A stretch of DNA of 64,000 bases from Cohnella zeiphila (GCF_014212055.1 NZ_JACJVO010000021.1:265600-329599); one strand, 5' to 3'; positions 9,129 to 18,348 are shown, counted from the first letter of the stretch. Translations and numbers: made by a program. The notes: generated by a model from the sequence alone, not told the origin.

Positions 9129-9160
9129 TTATCCACATTTGTCCACAAATTTTATTCACA
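9129..9160 (+). promoter_or_regulatory. Cluster of three DnaA-box-like sequences
   Basis: TTATCCACA (9129-9137), TTGTCCACA (9139-9147) and TTATTCACA (9152-9160) lie in 32 bases in the same orientation. The first and third match the DnaA-box consensus TTATNCACA exactly and the second differs by one base. The cluster ends at the ribosome site of the following gene. It could bind DnaA and regulate the Tad-like operon, or belong to a replication origin of the excised element. Confidence 0.55.
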
Positions 9161-9173
9161 GGAGGTGTATAAC

Positions 9174-10655
9174 GTGAAAGGGGAAAGGAGGTTGGTTGTT
9201 GCTTTATTTCGCCCCAATCAACGCGAGCGCAAATCATGGATCGATCGCCTGCGTCAATCGGGTTACACGGTTCAATATGTTCATGATCCATTTCGGATAT
9301 CTCCGGAAGCTTCCGTGATCGTGGTTGATTCATCGGTAAGTAGGTGGAAGGATTTTATCCGGATGTTCGAAGGTCAAGGAACGCCGGTGTTATTGCTTAT
9401 TGACGATGTGGCAGAAGCGTCGTGGCCATATAACCTTCAGATTGATGGAACCATCCATTCTGGCGAACCAACTGATGGCTTATTCGAACGTTTGCTGGGA
9501 GCAGTCGGGGGGCGAACTTCCGCGCTGCAAGGGGATGCCGCGCTCTATGATGGCATGTCGATTCAGCTTCCCAAAGATGATGATGCGTCCGATTCAGGTG
9601 GAGAAATCAAGGATAGAAGGCCTCCTTCAGAAAAAGAGCAAGATTTTCATGTGGTTGACACGACACCGATTGCGGATAGGCCCACGCTTTCACAAAGAAA
9701 GGTCAACCGAGGTCCCGTTCAAGCCCTAAATGAAAATGTGATGCTGCCAACAACCGGCTCAGTATCTGAAACGGTTCAAATTGAAAACTCGGAACCACAA
9801 CTGAAATTTGAACTTGTTGAACGAAGACAGTCTCTCTCATCCTCGCTAACGCAGCGTCAACGTATTTTTCTTCCGCCAACGGTTGCCGTCTATGCTGCAA
9901 AGGGAGGCATCGGGAAAACGACGTTCCTTCTTCATCTGGCTGCCCGATTATCACAAGAAGGGCAAAAGGTTTGTGTGCTGGATACGGATTTCATTCTCGG
10001 CAATGTGGCGGCTTGGATGAACATCACACCGCACAAAACGGTTGTGGATCTGGCTCACCGATTCGACGATCCCGAAGCAAGTCGGACCTGCCTTCTTCCT
10101 GTGAAGGAAGGTTTTTTTATTGTGGCGTCGCCGCCAGAGCCAGGAGCCCTAACCCTTCGGTCGGAACAACTTCTGGCAATCCTCCGCTTTCTGAAAGAGG
10201 AGATGGACGTTGTTCTGATCGACACACCGCAGTACATCGACAATTGGACTCGATTGATATTGGAACAGACTGATTTACTCTTTGCCATGACTTCCGGCGA
10301 CCCGGCCAGCTTAATCAATCTGGAACGAATGCGGCCGGCTTTGTCTCGTTTGCAGCCGACTCCCGACATCCAATTGGTTTGGAATCGGCTGACAGAGCCT
10401 GCCACGAAGGAGGCTTGGAAAGAGCGGCTTCCGTGGCCGACTGCATTGGAACTGCCGGAGGACCTGACCATTCGAAGCGCTGTCCGCCGCGGCGAATGGA
10501 TTGCGGATTCCCCGGTAAGTCCCTACCGCTTGCAGATCGGGCGGCTAATGGATCAATGGATGGGGCGTGAGTTGAGAGCGAATGAGAAGGGAACACGGCT
10601 CATGCGGTTATGGTCAAAATTCAAGGCCAAGGGAGAATCCATGTATGAGAGTTAA
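9174..10655 (+). CDS. CpaE/TadZ-like ATPase (receiver-like plus MinD-type domain)
   Basis: About 493 residues. The first 110 look like a degenerate receiver domain (LVVALFRPNQ, then VIVVDSS). A polar low-complexity linker follows to about residue 230, then a MinD/ParA-type ATPase with an intact deviant Walker A, KGGIGKTT, at 243-250, plus VLDTDFILGN and a Walker B strand VVLIDTP. This is the CpaE/TadZ architecture; that family positions Tad pilus machines at the cell pole. GTG 9174 is chosen (AGGAGG 9160-9165, eight bases); a GTG at 9165 touches the ribosome site. It heads the Tad-like operon. Confidence 0.8.
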   Translation: MKGERRLVVALFRPNQRERKSWIDRLRQSGYTVQYVHDPFRISPEASVIVVDSSVSRWKDFIRMFEGQGTPVLLLIDDVAEASWPYNLQIDGTIHSGEPTDGLFERLLGAVGGRTSALQGDAALYDGMSIQLPKDDDASDSGGEIKDRRPPSEKEQDFHVVDTTPIADRPTLSQRKVNRGPVQALNENVMLPTTGSVSETVQIENSEPQLKFELVERRQSLSSSLTQRQRIFLPPTVAVYAAKGGIGKTTFLLHLAARLSQEGQKVCVLDTDFILGNVAAWMNITPHKTVVDLAHRFDDPEASRTCLLPVKEGFFIVASPPEPGALTLRSEQLLAILRFLKEEMDVVLIDTPQYIDNWTRLILEQTDLLFAMTSGDPASLINLERMRPALSRLQPTPDIQLVWNRLTEPATKEAWKERLPWPTALELPEDLTIRSAVRRGEWIADSPVSPYRLQIGRLMDQWMGRELRANEKGTRLMRLWSKFKAKGESMYES

Positions 10656-10875
10656 GGAAGTGGGTGTACATCAACGCGTCAATGCGCAAGGCGGTTTGTA
10701 CGTGCAGATTGAAGGAACCGGTCAGGAAATTTTCTACGGATCGGCAGATCGCTTGGCCATCGAAACGGCAAACGAAAGAGGTTGGAACGGAAAGGGGAGA
10801 TCAACGGTCGGCGTTCCTTCCAAGAAAGGCATTGATCTCTATACCCGATCCTACTGGTTTCACGAAAGGCTGTAG
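10645..10875 (+). CDS. Small protein, first of a tandem paralogue pair
   Basis: 76 residues. ATG 10645 overlaps the end of the CpaE-like gene by 11 bases. The protein is clearly related to the next gene product: both share MRVKE-GVH, the block QGGLYV-IEG, LA-ETAN-(R/K)GW and the end GIDLYTR-YWFH. There is no membrane segment or known motif. It resembles small components seen only inside such loci, but I cannot assign a function. Confidence 0.6.
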   Translation: MRVKEVGVHQRVNAQGGLYVQIEGTGQEIFYGSADRLAIETANERGWNGKGRSTVGVPSKKGIDLYTRSYWFHERL

Positions 10876-10913
10876 AAACGTGAGCAGATGTCTGAACGGG
10901 AGGAGTGGTGTAC

Positions 10914-11144
10914 TTGAGAGTTAAAGAAACGGGTGTTCATTATCCCGTCAATGGACAAGGCGGCTTGTATGTCCTCATAGAAGGTTCCAGACAAGAGATT
11001 TACAAAGGAAAAGCAAATCGCCTGGCCATGGAGACGGCAAACCAAAAAGGTTGGAAAGGAAGCGGTCAGACAACAATCGGCATTCCTACACGGGAAGGCA
11101 TTGATCTTTATACGCGCGCCTATTGGTTTCACGACAGATCGTAA
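10914..11144 (+). CDS. Small protein, second of a tandem paralogue pair
   Basis: 76 residues, the same length as its upstream paralogue when started at TTG 10914. That start is supported by the AGGAG site at 10901-10905 and by alignment of MRVKETGVH with the paralogue start; GTG codons at 10905 and 10908 lie in or beside the ribosome site. It keeps the blocks QGGLYVLIEG and GIDLYTRAYWFH. Function unknown. The 38-base gap between the copies suggests a tandem duplication followed by divergence. Confidence 0.6.
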   Translation: MRVKETGVHYPVNGQGGLYVLIEGSRQEIYKGKANRLAMETANQKGWKGSGQTTIGIPTREGIDLYTRAYWFHDRS

Positions 11145-11159
11145 GGGAGGAGGCTTTGA

Positions 11160-12227
11160 ATGTACCGTTATCGTAAGTGGATGGTATTGACGGCAGTCGG
11201 CGTTGGTTTCATTCTGCTCTTGCTAGCTTTGATTTATTATATGCACCGGCAAACGCAGCAAAAAGAGCAGCTTCGCGATCAGATTGAGGAATCATCCCGT
11301 ACCATTCAAACGATGGAGCAGGCCAAGACCGATGTTTTGGTCCTGGCACGAGACGTGCAGTCTGGAACCACGTTGCAGGCTGGGGATGTAAAGATTGCTG
11401 CTTTTCCTTCCGATCAAATCTCCAGCCAGACGCTTCGAGAGCCAAAGGAGGCGATCGGTAAAATGGTCAAAATCGATTTACCCCAAAACCTGCCGCTTTC
11501 TGCCTCCATGCTGGCAGAGGACAAGCTCTTGACCGACGACCTGCGGGTGCAGGAGTTCAACGTGATCCAACTGCCCACGCACTTGCAAAAAGGACAGTAT
11601 GTAGATGTACGGATCAACTTTCCGACCGGCGAGGATTTTATTGTCCTGAGCAAAAAGAAAGTGCAGAATGTAGCCGGCACGGTGGTTTGGTACGAGATGA
11701 ACGAATCGGAAATCTTGAATGCTTCCAGCGCCATCATCGATGCGTACTTGCAAGGAGCCAAGCTGTATGCGCTCCCCTATGTCGAGCCGGGGATGCAACA
11801 AGCTGCCATTGCCAATTATCCGGCCAATCCCAAGGTGCTGGATCTAATGGCACGGGATCCGAACATTTTGGAAAAGGCCAAAACCGAACTGGCCCGGCAG
11901 CTTCGCATCACGTTGGATCAACACCTTACGGCGAAGAGCGAGGCGGACAAAATAAAGGTAACCGGCGGCAATGTCGCGTTACAGCAGCAACTGCAAAATG
12001 AGCGAGTCACAACCGAGCATAACAATCAGTTTCGGCAAGACCTCGGATCGCAAGCGGCTGCCGGTAACGGCTCAGAGCCGTCGGAAGCGCAGGCTCAAAC
12101 ACCGGCTTCTTCCGGCGATCCGACAACTCCTCCTGTAGCCGAAAGCCCGACTTCTTCAGCATCAGTGACGGACAGCCAGACGGCGAACGACCGGCTGCAG
12201 GACGTTTTCGATCAATCCGGCAAATAA
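11160..12227 (+). CDS. CpaB/RcpC-like protein with SAF domain
   Basis: 355 residues: an N-terminal membrane helix (about residues 8-28), a coiled segment, then a SAF-type domain (VLVLARDVQSGTTLQAGDV, from about residue 59) and a second beta-rich part (QYVDVRINFPTGEDFIVLS). The C-terminal 60 residues are low-complexity, rich in Ser, Thr, Pro and Ala. CpaB/RcpC proteins of Tad systems have an N-terminal anchor followed by SAF domains and act at the wall or outer side of the secretion channel. It follows the small paralogue pair by 15 bases. Confidence 0.75.
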   Translation: MYRYRKWMVLTAVGVGFILLLLALIYYMHRQTQQKEQLRDQIEESSRTIQTMEQAKTDVLVLARDVQSGTTLQAGDVKIAAFPSDQISSQTLREPKEAIGKMVKIDLPQNLPLSASMLAEDKLLTDDLRVQEFNVIQLPTHLQKGQYVDVRINFPTGEDFIVLSKKKVQNVAGTVVWYEMNESEILNASSAIIDAYLQGAKLYALPYVEPGMQQAAIANYPANPKVLDLMARDPNILEKAKTELARQLRITLDQHLTAKSEADKIKVTGGNVALQQQLQNERVTTEHNNQFRQDLGSQAAAGNGSEPSEAQAQTPASSGDPTTPPVAESPTSSASVTDSQTANDRLQDVFDQSGK

Positions 12228-12241
12228 TCAAGGAGGCCGAC

Positions 12242-12967
12242 ATGAAACAGATTGCGTTCTTGGGTGCGGCGGAGAAAAGTCATCTTTTGCTTGTACTCGG
12301 AAAGGTATTGGTCAAGGCAGGACTAAAGGTGCTCCTTGTCGACTCGACGATTGCTCAAACGGTACGGGGTTATATTCCTTCCTTAAATACCAAACCGGCT
12401 GCGTTCGTGACCGAATTCGAAGGCTTGGATGTTGCCGCGGGCTTTATCAACCGTGCCCAACTGGAACAATACTTTCAGCATGTGGAGGGGATATTCCCGG
12501 AATACGATCTCATGCTGATCGATACCGACCATACCAACTTTATCAAGGGATACGAGTTACCGGACATGACCGCCCGAATCTGGTGCCAGAGTTTGGACAA
12601 GCTGGTCTTGCAAAAAAATGCGGAACTCATGCAGCGGCTGTGCCTGGCGGAATTTGCCGAACAGCCGCTGCCATTTTCCAAGCTGACCCTCTCCGTCGTC
12701 CCTACGACCATGTCGGAAGCGTACTTCGAATCGCTTCAGACTTCTCCAGGCATTCGCTGGCAGGAGCCGGCGCTTCGTCTGCCACTGGATGAAGGGAACG
12801 TCTCGGCTATGTTGGACAATCAGCATCATGAAAGAATTGTTGCGAAGCGGTTGTCGGGTTCCTATCAACGGACAGTACAGGAGTTGTTCCAACTGGTTTC
12901 CGGACTGGATCGTCGTACCGCTCAATCGGCTTTGAAACGCACAAGGAGGGAGCGGCGTGGGACATAA
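12242..12967 (+). CDS. MinD/CpaE-like protein with degenerate P-loop
   Basis: 241 residues with the outline of a MinD-type fold: first strand IAFLG, then GAAEKSH at residues 8-14 where KGGxGKT would be expected, LLVDST in the second strand, and DLMLIDTDH as a Walker B-like strand. One Lys (K12) remains but the Gly pattern is lost, so ATP hydrolysis is doubtful. Such variants occur beside CpaF in Firmicute Tad-like loci and may be structural or regulatory partners of the ATPases. The ATG follows AAGGAGG; the stop overlaps the next gene by 11 bases. Confidence 0.6.
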   Translation: MKQIAFLGAAEKSHLLLVLGKVLVKAGLKVLLVDSTIAQTVRGYIPSLNTKPAAFVTEFEGLDVAAGFINRAQLEQYFQHVEGIFPEYDLMLIDTDHTNFIKGYELPDMTARIWCQSLDKLVLQKNAELMQRLCLAEFAEQPLPFSKLTLSVVPTTMSEAYFESLQTSPGIRWQEPALRLPLDEGNVSAMLDNQHHERIVAKRLSGSYQRTVQELFQLVSGLDRRTAQSALKRTRRERRGT

Positions 12968-13790
12968 AGTTGTGTTTTGGAGCCCGGTCCCCGGTCAAAC
13001 CGGCAATACGTCCAACCTGACCGCGTTTGCCGGTTTGATAGGGCTGGAGTACTCCGCTTGCACACTCCTCTTCGGCCATGTGCAAAGCCGTCGGGCCGCG
13101 TTGGAACAAGCCTTCTTGCAGCGAAGACCCGATGAGGGAGAACTTTTCTTTGCTGCTGAGTACGGCATCGATGCGGTGGAGCGATTGGCCAGCCACCGAA
13201 AGCTACACCGAGACATGATCCGAAATTACACGTTCCCGCTGCTACAAGACCGGCTCGATTTGTTGCCCGGATCGGACAAACCGGATAAAGCGTTTTTTGC
13301 GGCGATGAAGGATTCGCTGCAGACGATTCTGGAAACCGCAGAGTGGTACTACGACTTGATTCTGATCGACGGCGGGAGCGGGCTTCGATCGGAGTGGACG
13401 CAGCGGTTGTTGCAGCAAGCCGAGCTCGTGGTGGTGAGTTTGAACCAGAACGGACGGGTGCAGGAACGCTTTTTCCGCGAGCAGATCAGTCACTTGCCGG
13501 CTGCCAAACGGCTGCTCGTACTTGGGCAATACGATCGCTTTAGCCATCTCACGGCCAAAAACATAGCACGGCTTTTTCAGTTACACGAACCGATTTACAC
13601 CGTCCCTCACAACGCCGGGTGGATGGATGCCATGCAGGAGGGCCAGGCGCTCGATTTTCTGTTCCGAAACCGACAAGCGCCGCGCGATCATGAGAACCAT
13701 TTTTTCATGCAGGAGCTGCGCAAACTGGCCCAAGCCGTGATGATGCAAGTCGGACTGAACAAACTGTTTTTCGGCGGAAGGGAGGGGTAA
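12957..13790 (+). CDS. MinD-like protein with variant P-loop (GQTGNTSN)
   Basis: 277 residues. A MinD-type first strand VVFWSPVPG is followed by GQTGNTSN (residues 13-20), in which the catalytic Lys position is Asn and the usual signature Lys is missing. A later strand LILIDGGSG resembles Walker B. The C-terminal part is helical. It starts with GTG inside the previous gene (AAGGAGGG upstream) and ends seven bases before the CpaF-like gene. It may bind nucleotide without the normal catalysis; its role is inferred from its place between the MinD-like and CpaF-like genes. Confidence 0.6.
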   Translation: MGHKVVFWSPVPGQTGNTSNLTAFAGLIGLEYSACTLLFGHVQSRRAALEQAFLQRRPDEGELFFAAEYGIDAVERLASHRKLHRDMIRNYTFPLLQDRLDLLPGSDKPDKAFFAAMKDSLQTILETAEWYYDLILIDGGSGLRSEWTQRLLQQAELVVVSLNQNGRVQERFFREQISHLPAAKRLLVLGQYDRFSHLTAKNIARLFQLHEPIYTVPHNAGWMDAMQEGQALDFLFRNRQAPRDHENHFFMQELRKLAQAVMMQVGLNKLFFGGREG

Positions 13791-13797
13791 CGGGCGG

Positions 13798-15666
13798 ATG
13801 ACGTTGATCAATCTCATACTCAGCCTCGTGTTGCTCTTGCTTGTGGCGGCGCTCCTCTACTTTCGGATGAGCGGTCGCGAGATCGACAAACCGTCGGAGG
13901 AACGAGTTTACACCGTGGACGCGATGACCGCCTTTGTCAAACAAGCGTTGCACGAACGAACCAGCAGCAATTTGTACGACTTGGGTCTGTCGGAAGAGGA
14001 ATTTCGGCGGCGCAAAAGCAAACGGCTGGAACTGAAAAAGGCGTTACGCGGCTGCACATCCGGCGACTTGAGGGACAAAGCGTATATCACGCAAGTGCTG
14101 GCCGATCTTTTGATCCGACAGTATGGATTGGGCGAGTCGAACATCAACCGGGTCATTCCGTTCGATGATCCGTACGAGCTTACGCCGCAGGATCAATTCG
14201 AAATATTGCTCTTTCTGTACAAGAAGCGTTATCGGTACGATGCGCTGAGCGAGTTGATTCGCAAATTCGATTTAGACCGACCGAAGCTCGGCATCGAGGA
14301 CGGAAAAACGGAGTCGTACCGGATTACGGTAGAGGAAATTCACGAGATTTACAAAAAAGAAGCGCGGCGGCTCACGTTGGACGACAAAATCCAAATCGTT
14401 GCTCAGCGGATTTACCAGCAGTACAAAGGCTTCAGCGTGGTTGACGAGATCCGGGATATGCGAATCGACGGCGTCTCAGGCGGTGTTTCCGGTCTGCCTC
14501 CGTCCGTTTGGGAAGGCGAGTGGGAGCTGGATGCGAATGGGCTACTGCAGGAAGTGCCGAAATCGCATGACAGCGTCTGGATTTTTTATAAAGGTAAATC
14601 GATTCATCTTCCGTTTTTGTCGTTTGGCTCAGAGCAAGAGTTAAGGCGTGTCTGTCAGAACATTTATAAACACAATTTGCCCGGCCAATTGTCGGAGGCT
14701 ACCGGATATAAAGTAAATGAAATGGCGGACGGTTCCCGCGTTGTCGTTCTACGGCCCCGGTTCAGTGAATCCTGGGCTTTTTTTGTACGCAAATTCGATG
14801 TGCAAAGTGCCACATTGGAGCAATTGATACGGGATCCGAATGCGGAGCTGCCGATCGGGCTGATCGCTTACCTTGTTAAAGGCGCAAGGATCACTTCCAT
14901 CACCGGTGCCCAAGGAAGCGGGAAAACGACGCTTCTTATGGCCATGGTCCGTTACATTCCCGCCATATTTCCGATCCGGGTCCAGGAAATGAGCTTTGAA
15001 CTGCATTTGCGAAAAATCTACAAGGACCGCAACATCTTGAGTTTCCGGGAGACGGAGACGATCTCCGGGCAGGACGGGCTGGACATTCAGAAAAAGACCG
15101 ACGGTACCGTCAACATTTTGGGCGAAGTAGCGACCGATCCGGTGGCGGCCTGGATGATTCAAATGGCGCAGGTGGCTTCGCTGTTTACCTTGTTCACCCA
15201 CCATGCCAAGACGTTCCGCGATCTCGTGTTGTCGCTGCGGAATTCGCTCTTGAAAACGGGCGTGTTCACGAATGAACACGTGGCGGAGCAGCAGGTCGTC
15301 AGCGTCCTCAACTTCGACATTCATTTGAAGCGGGATGTGGATGGGCACCGGTACATTGAACGCATCACCGAATGCGTACCGCTCGAACAGGAGATGGCTT
15401 ACCCTGTTTCCTATCGGGATGCCGACACGCTGGATGATAAGATGGCGGCTTTTATGGAGACGGCGACGGAATATTTTCGTCGCTCTACGGATCGAACGCT
15501 TTATGCAGAAAGAAATATCGTGGAATTTCGGGATGGCAGGTATGTGGCCGTTCATCCGATCTCCGAGCGAAACAGAAGAGAGATGGAGGAGCAGATGACT
15601 GGGTCGGAGCGAAGCGCGTTCTCGGCTTTTCTTACCGCCCATTGGAGGGATACGGGTGGATATTAA
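13798..15666 (+). CDS. CpaF/VirB11-like secretion ATPase
   Basis: 622 residues, longer than most CpaF proteins because of an N-terminal membrane helix (about residues 3-22) and a helical extension. The ATPase core has the P-loop GAQGSGKTT at 370-378, the Walker B region NILGEVAT, and the family's His box around FTLFTHHAKT. CpaF/TadA/VirB11 ATPases form hexamers that drive pilus assembly or secretion. An N-terminal membrane anchor is unusual for this family, which is normally cytosolic. The next gene starts inside its last codons, so they are translationally coupled. Confidence 0.85.
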   Translation: MTLINLILSLVLLLLVAALLYFRMSGREIDKPSEERVYTVDAMTAFVKQALHERTSSNLYDLGLSEEEFRRRKSKRLELKKALRGCTSGDLRDKAYITQVLADLLIRQYGLGESNINRVIPFDDPYELTPQDQFEILLFLYKKRYRYDALSELIRKFDLDRPKLGIEDGKTESYRITVEEIHEIYKKEARRLTLDDKIQIVAQRIYQQYKGFSVVDEIRDMRIDGVSGGVSGLPPSVWEGEWELDANGLLQEVPKSHDSVWIFYKGKSIHLPFLSFGSEQELRRVCQNIYKHNLPGQLSEATGYKVNEMADGSRVVVLRPRFSESWAFFVRKFDVQSATLEQLIRDPNAELPIGLIAYLVKGARITSITGAQGSGKTTLLMAMVRYIPAIFPIRVQEMSFELHLRKIYKDRNILSFRETETISGQDGLDIQKKTDGTVNILGEVATDPVAAWMIQMAQVASLFTLFTHHAKTFRDLVLSLRNSLLKTGVFTNEHVAEQQVVSVLNFDIHLKRDVDGHRYIERITECVPLEQEMAYPVSYRDADTLDDKMAAFMETATEYFRRSTDRTLYAERNIVEFRDGRYVAVHPISERNRREMEEQMTGSERSAFSAFLTAHWRDTGGY

Positions 15667-17734
15667 ATCGCTGTTATCGCTCGTACTCGGGCTGTCCATT
15701 GTCCTCTTCCTTGCGGCATTTGTCGGTTTCCAATGGCTGTCCCGTCTCAATACCGGCGCCGGTTCGACCAAAGAATACGAAGCACTGCGGCTTCCCGGCA
15801 AGCCGACGCGAAAGTCCCGCCAGACAAACTGGCTGCAGCGGACTTACGTTCTCTGTGAACGCGTGCCGCTTTTGCGAGCTTATTTGGTCGTTATCCGCAA
15901 ACGACTGACCGCCTTGCAGCCGTATGACGAATGGAAGCTGCGACTGGAGACGATCCGCATCGCGCTTGTTGCATGGGGGGCGCTCGTGGTCATCGCGGTG
16001 CCTATCGGGTTGTGGGTTCACGATCCGCTCACCGTGCTGATGATGTTTATCGGGATTTGGGTGCTGCACGGGATGGTGGCGGATGTTTTTGTGAAGCGGC
16101 TGGAGAATCGGTTGTTTCGCCAGCTTCGGCATTTTATGGCCGACATCCGGCATCACTATCACCGGCACGACATGGTCGACGAAGCGATTTATGAGGCGAC
16201 CGACACCGCTCCATACGAAATGGCGCTGCACGGTCAAGAGATCCATGCCATTCTGACCGACAGCCGTCCGGAAGAGAAACTGGAGGCGTACTATGAGTCT
16301 GCGCCCAATCGGTTTCTAAAAGGTTTGGCCGGAGTTTCCCACCTGGTCATGGAATACGGGGACAAGAAGCTTCAAGCCGGTTCGCTTTATTTGCAGGCGC
16401 TGACGAAACTAATCACGGAACTGAATTTGGAGCTATTGCGGCGGGAAAAGCTCAGCTATTTGTTGCAGGGATTGACGGCTATTGCACTCGTGCCCCTTTT
16501 GTTCACGTGGCCGATCGAAAGCTGGGCACGTCGTTATTTCCCCGCCATGGACGACTTCTATGCCGGCAAGTTCGGTTGGATCATGAAAATGGTCATTATG
16601 TTCGTCATTTTTGGGGCCTATGTGCTGCTTCGTCACATGCGGGAGTTGGATGGTCAGCCTCGATTAAGCCGTCGAAAGCCCAGGGAACAACGCGTATATG
16701 AATGCTTTCCATGGATCCGTCTTCTTGTGCATCGGGTCATGCCAGATTCGAACAGCCGGGAAGCAGTAAGGCAAAAAAGGCTATTGAAAGAAACCGGTTC
16801 CCCGCTGAGATGGGAATGGTTTGTCCTGCAGCGATTGACGTTCAGTTTGCTCGCATTCGTTATGGTAATGGGGCTATGTGTGACTTTGCATGCGGTAGAG
16901 AGGCATCAGGCTCTTTATGCACCAGTCAAACCGGACACAATGTTCGGCCGGTTATCTCCCGAGGAGGAGGCCAAAGGCAAAGCGGAGGCTGCGATGGACC
17001 GGGCAGTCATACGAAATGTGCAGAAAGAAAGGCCTCCGCTACGATCGGAAGCCATCTTGAACGAGCTTCACAAAAATCCCGAAATCGCTAAGGATGAAGT
17101 GAAGCTTCGCTCGGCCGCACAGCGCATTTTGGCGAAAATGAATGCACTTCATAGCAATTATCTTCGCTGGTGGGAGGTGATGCTTGCGTTGCTCGCAGGC
17201 TGGGGCGGCTACTTTGCCCCATTGGGGGTACTGGTGTTTCAACGCCAAATGCGGCAGATGGAGCGGAAGCACGAAGTGGATCAGCTTCTGTCGGTCATCG
17301 GCATGCTGTCGGAAATGGATCGCATGTCGGTCGAACATCTGCTCGAGTGGATGGAACGGTTTGCGTACGTGTTCAAGGAACCGATTCAAGCCTGCCTGCT
17401 GCATTATGACCAAGGGGCGGAGCAGGCGCTGGAGCAATTGAAGGAAGATGCGCCGTTTCCGCCCTTTGTACAGCTGGTGGAAAAGCTGCAGCTGGCTGTG
17501 GAGCGAATCCCGATTCGGCAGGCGTTTGATGACGTGGAGTCCGAATACGCTTTTGCACAGGAACAACGGAAGCAGGATTATGAGCGGCTCATCGATACCA
17601 AAGCGGGTTGGGGGCGGATGATCGGCTTTGCTCCAATGATGGCGCTCATTTTCGGCTATTTGGTCGTTCCACTTGTCTATGTCAGCCTGTCGCAGATGTC
17701 TGTCTACTACGAACAAATCCAACGAATTCAGTAA
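15656..17734 (+). CDS. TadB/TadC-like (type II secretion F) membrane protein
   Basis: 692 residues, about twice the length of a single TadB or TadC protein. The N-terminal half has a first helix (5-27), then a T2SSF-like unit with helices near 105-145 and 275-330. The second half has helices near 388-410, 505-530 and 645-670 and a second T2SSF-like cytoplasmic domain rich in Gln and Glu. TadB and TadC form the platform that CpaF pushes against; here both seem joined in one chain. The GTG start overlaps the CpaF stop by 11 bases. Confidence 0.75.
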   Translation: MDIKSLLSLVLGLSIVLFLAAFVGFQWLSRLNTGAGSTKEYEALRLPGKPTRKSRQTNWLQRTYVLCERVPLLRAYLVVIRKRLTALQPYDEWKLRLETIRIALVAWGALVVIAVPIGLWVHDPLTVLMMFIGIWVLHGMVADVFVKRLENRLFRQLRHFMADIRHHYHRHDMVDEAIYEATDTAPYEMALHGQEIHAILTDSRPEEKLEAYYESAPNRFLKGLAGVSHLVMEYGDKKLQAGSLYLQALTKLITELNLELLRREKLSYLLQGLTAIALVPLLFTWPIESWARRYFPAMDDFYAGKFGWIMKMVIMFVIFGAYVLLRHMRELDGQPRLSRRKPREQRVYECFPWIRLLVHRVMPDSNSREAVRQKRLLKETGSPLRWEWFVLQRLTFSLLAFVMVMGLCVTLHAVERHQALYAPVKPDTMFGRLSPEEEAKGKAEAAMDRAVIRNVQKERPPLRSEAILNELHKNPEIAKDEVKLRSAAQRILAKMNALHSNYLRWWEVMLALLAGWGGYFAPLGVLVFQRQMRQMERKHEVDQLLSVIGMLSEMDRMSVEHLLEWMERFAYVFKEPIQACLLHYDQGAEQALEQLKEDAPFPPFVQLVEKLQLAVERIPIRQAFDDVESEYAFAQEQRKQDYERLIDTKAGWGRMIGFAPMMALIFGYLVVPLVYVSLSQMSVYYEQIQRIQ

Positions 17735-17747
17735 TGGCTTCGACGAT

Positions 17748-17765
17748 GCCCTTCTTTGCAAGGGC
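17748..17765 (+). terminator. Small hairpin between secretion and pseudopilin genes
   Basis: GCCCTT and AAGGGC form a six-base-pair hairpin followed by TTATT, in the 72-base gap before the first pseudopilin-like gene. It is too weak to be a certain terminator but could act as an attenuator or as a 5' stabiliser that lets the small anchored proteins be made at a different level. Confidence 0.3.
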
Positions 17766-17806
17766 TTATTGGCGTCTTCACTATTTGAAAAGGAGAGAAG
17801 TCAACC

Positions 17807-18286
17807 ATGTCTAATGCCCAAAAAGCACTCGTCATGGCAGCAGGCATTTTTCTTGCCATTGCCTTGATCACGCTGGCGGTGGTTTTATTCGTGTCTGCCG
17901 AAGATTCGACCAAAGCGGCGCAAAGCAATTTTAGCAATCTTCAGACCGAATTGTCGCAAACAGCTTTCACGGTCTACGACAACACGACTTTGTCGGGCAG
18001 CCAGGTGGTCAATGCGCTGCGCAAATTTACGGACCAGGATCAATTCGGCATTCAAATCAAAACCGGGAAAAATCCGGTCGGGCAATGGTATGGGAAAGTG
18101 ATCAACATCAGCGTGCCGGCGGAGAGCCTCGATTATGGGTCAGTGGTAGGTGTGGCGCCCGGTATACTTTCACAAGTGCTGGATGAGGCAAATATCAACT
18201 ATGTCAATCCGAGCGGCAAATTTCGGGCGCAACTGATCAAAGACCGCAGCAACGTGATCCGGGGAATTACGTTCCAGCAGCAGTAA
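17807..18286 (+). CDS. Pseudopilin-like anchored protein
   Basis: 159 residues: a short basic start, one membrane helix (residues 8-30) and an extracellular domain. The segment NTTLSGSQVVNALRKF (about 61-76) has a counterpart DGTVSGAEVLQTLAQI in the next gene product, so the two are paralogues. The layout (N-terminal helix, then a helix-beta domain) is that of Flp pilins or TadE/F-type pseudopilins in Firmicute Tad-like loci, although no classical prepilin peptidase site is obvious. ATG with a GGAGAG site upstream. Confidence 0.6.
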   Translation: MSNAQKALVMAAGIFLAIALITLAVVLFVSAEDSTKAAQSNFSNLQTELSQTAFTVYDNTTLSGSQVVNALRKFTDQDQFGIQIKTGKNPVGQWYGKVINISVPAESLDYGSVVGVAPGILSQVLDEANINYVNPSGKFRAQLIKDRSNVIRGITFQQQ

Positions 18287-18348
18287 AGCTATGGGCAACC
18301 GCTCCAGTTAAGGGACGATTGCCCGACTGAGGAGATGGGGGGAGTGCG

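Noticed and set aside
9129..9160. Chromosomal replication origin
   Set aside because: No dnaA or dnaN genes and no AT-rich unwinding region are nearby; an element-level role is more likely.
14749..15801. 350-codon minus-strand frame opposite the CpaF-like gene
   Set aside because: Antisense shadow; the plus strand encodes the Walker motifs.
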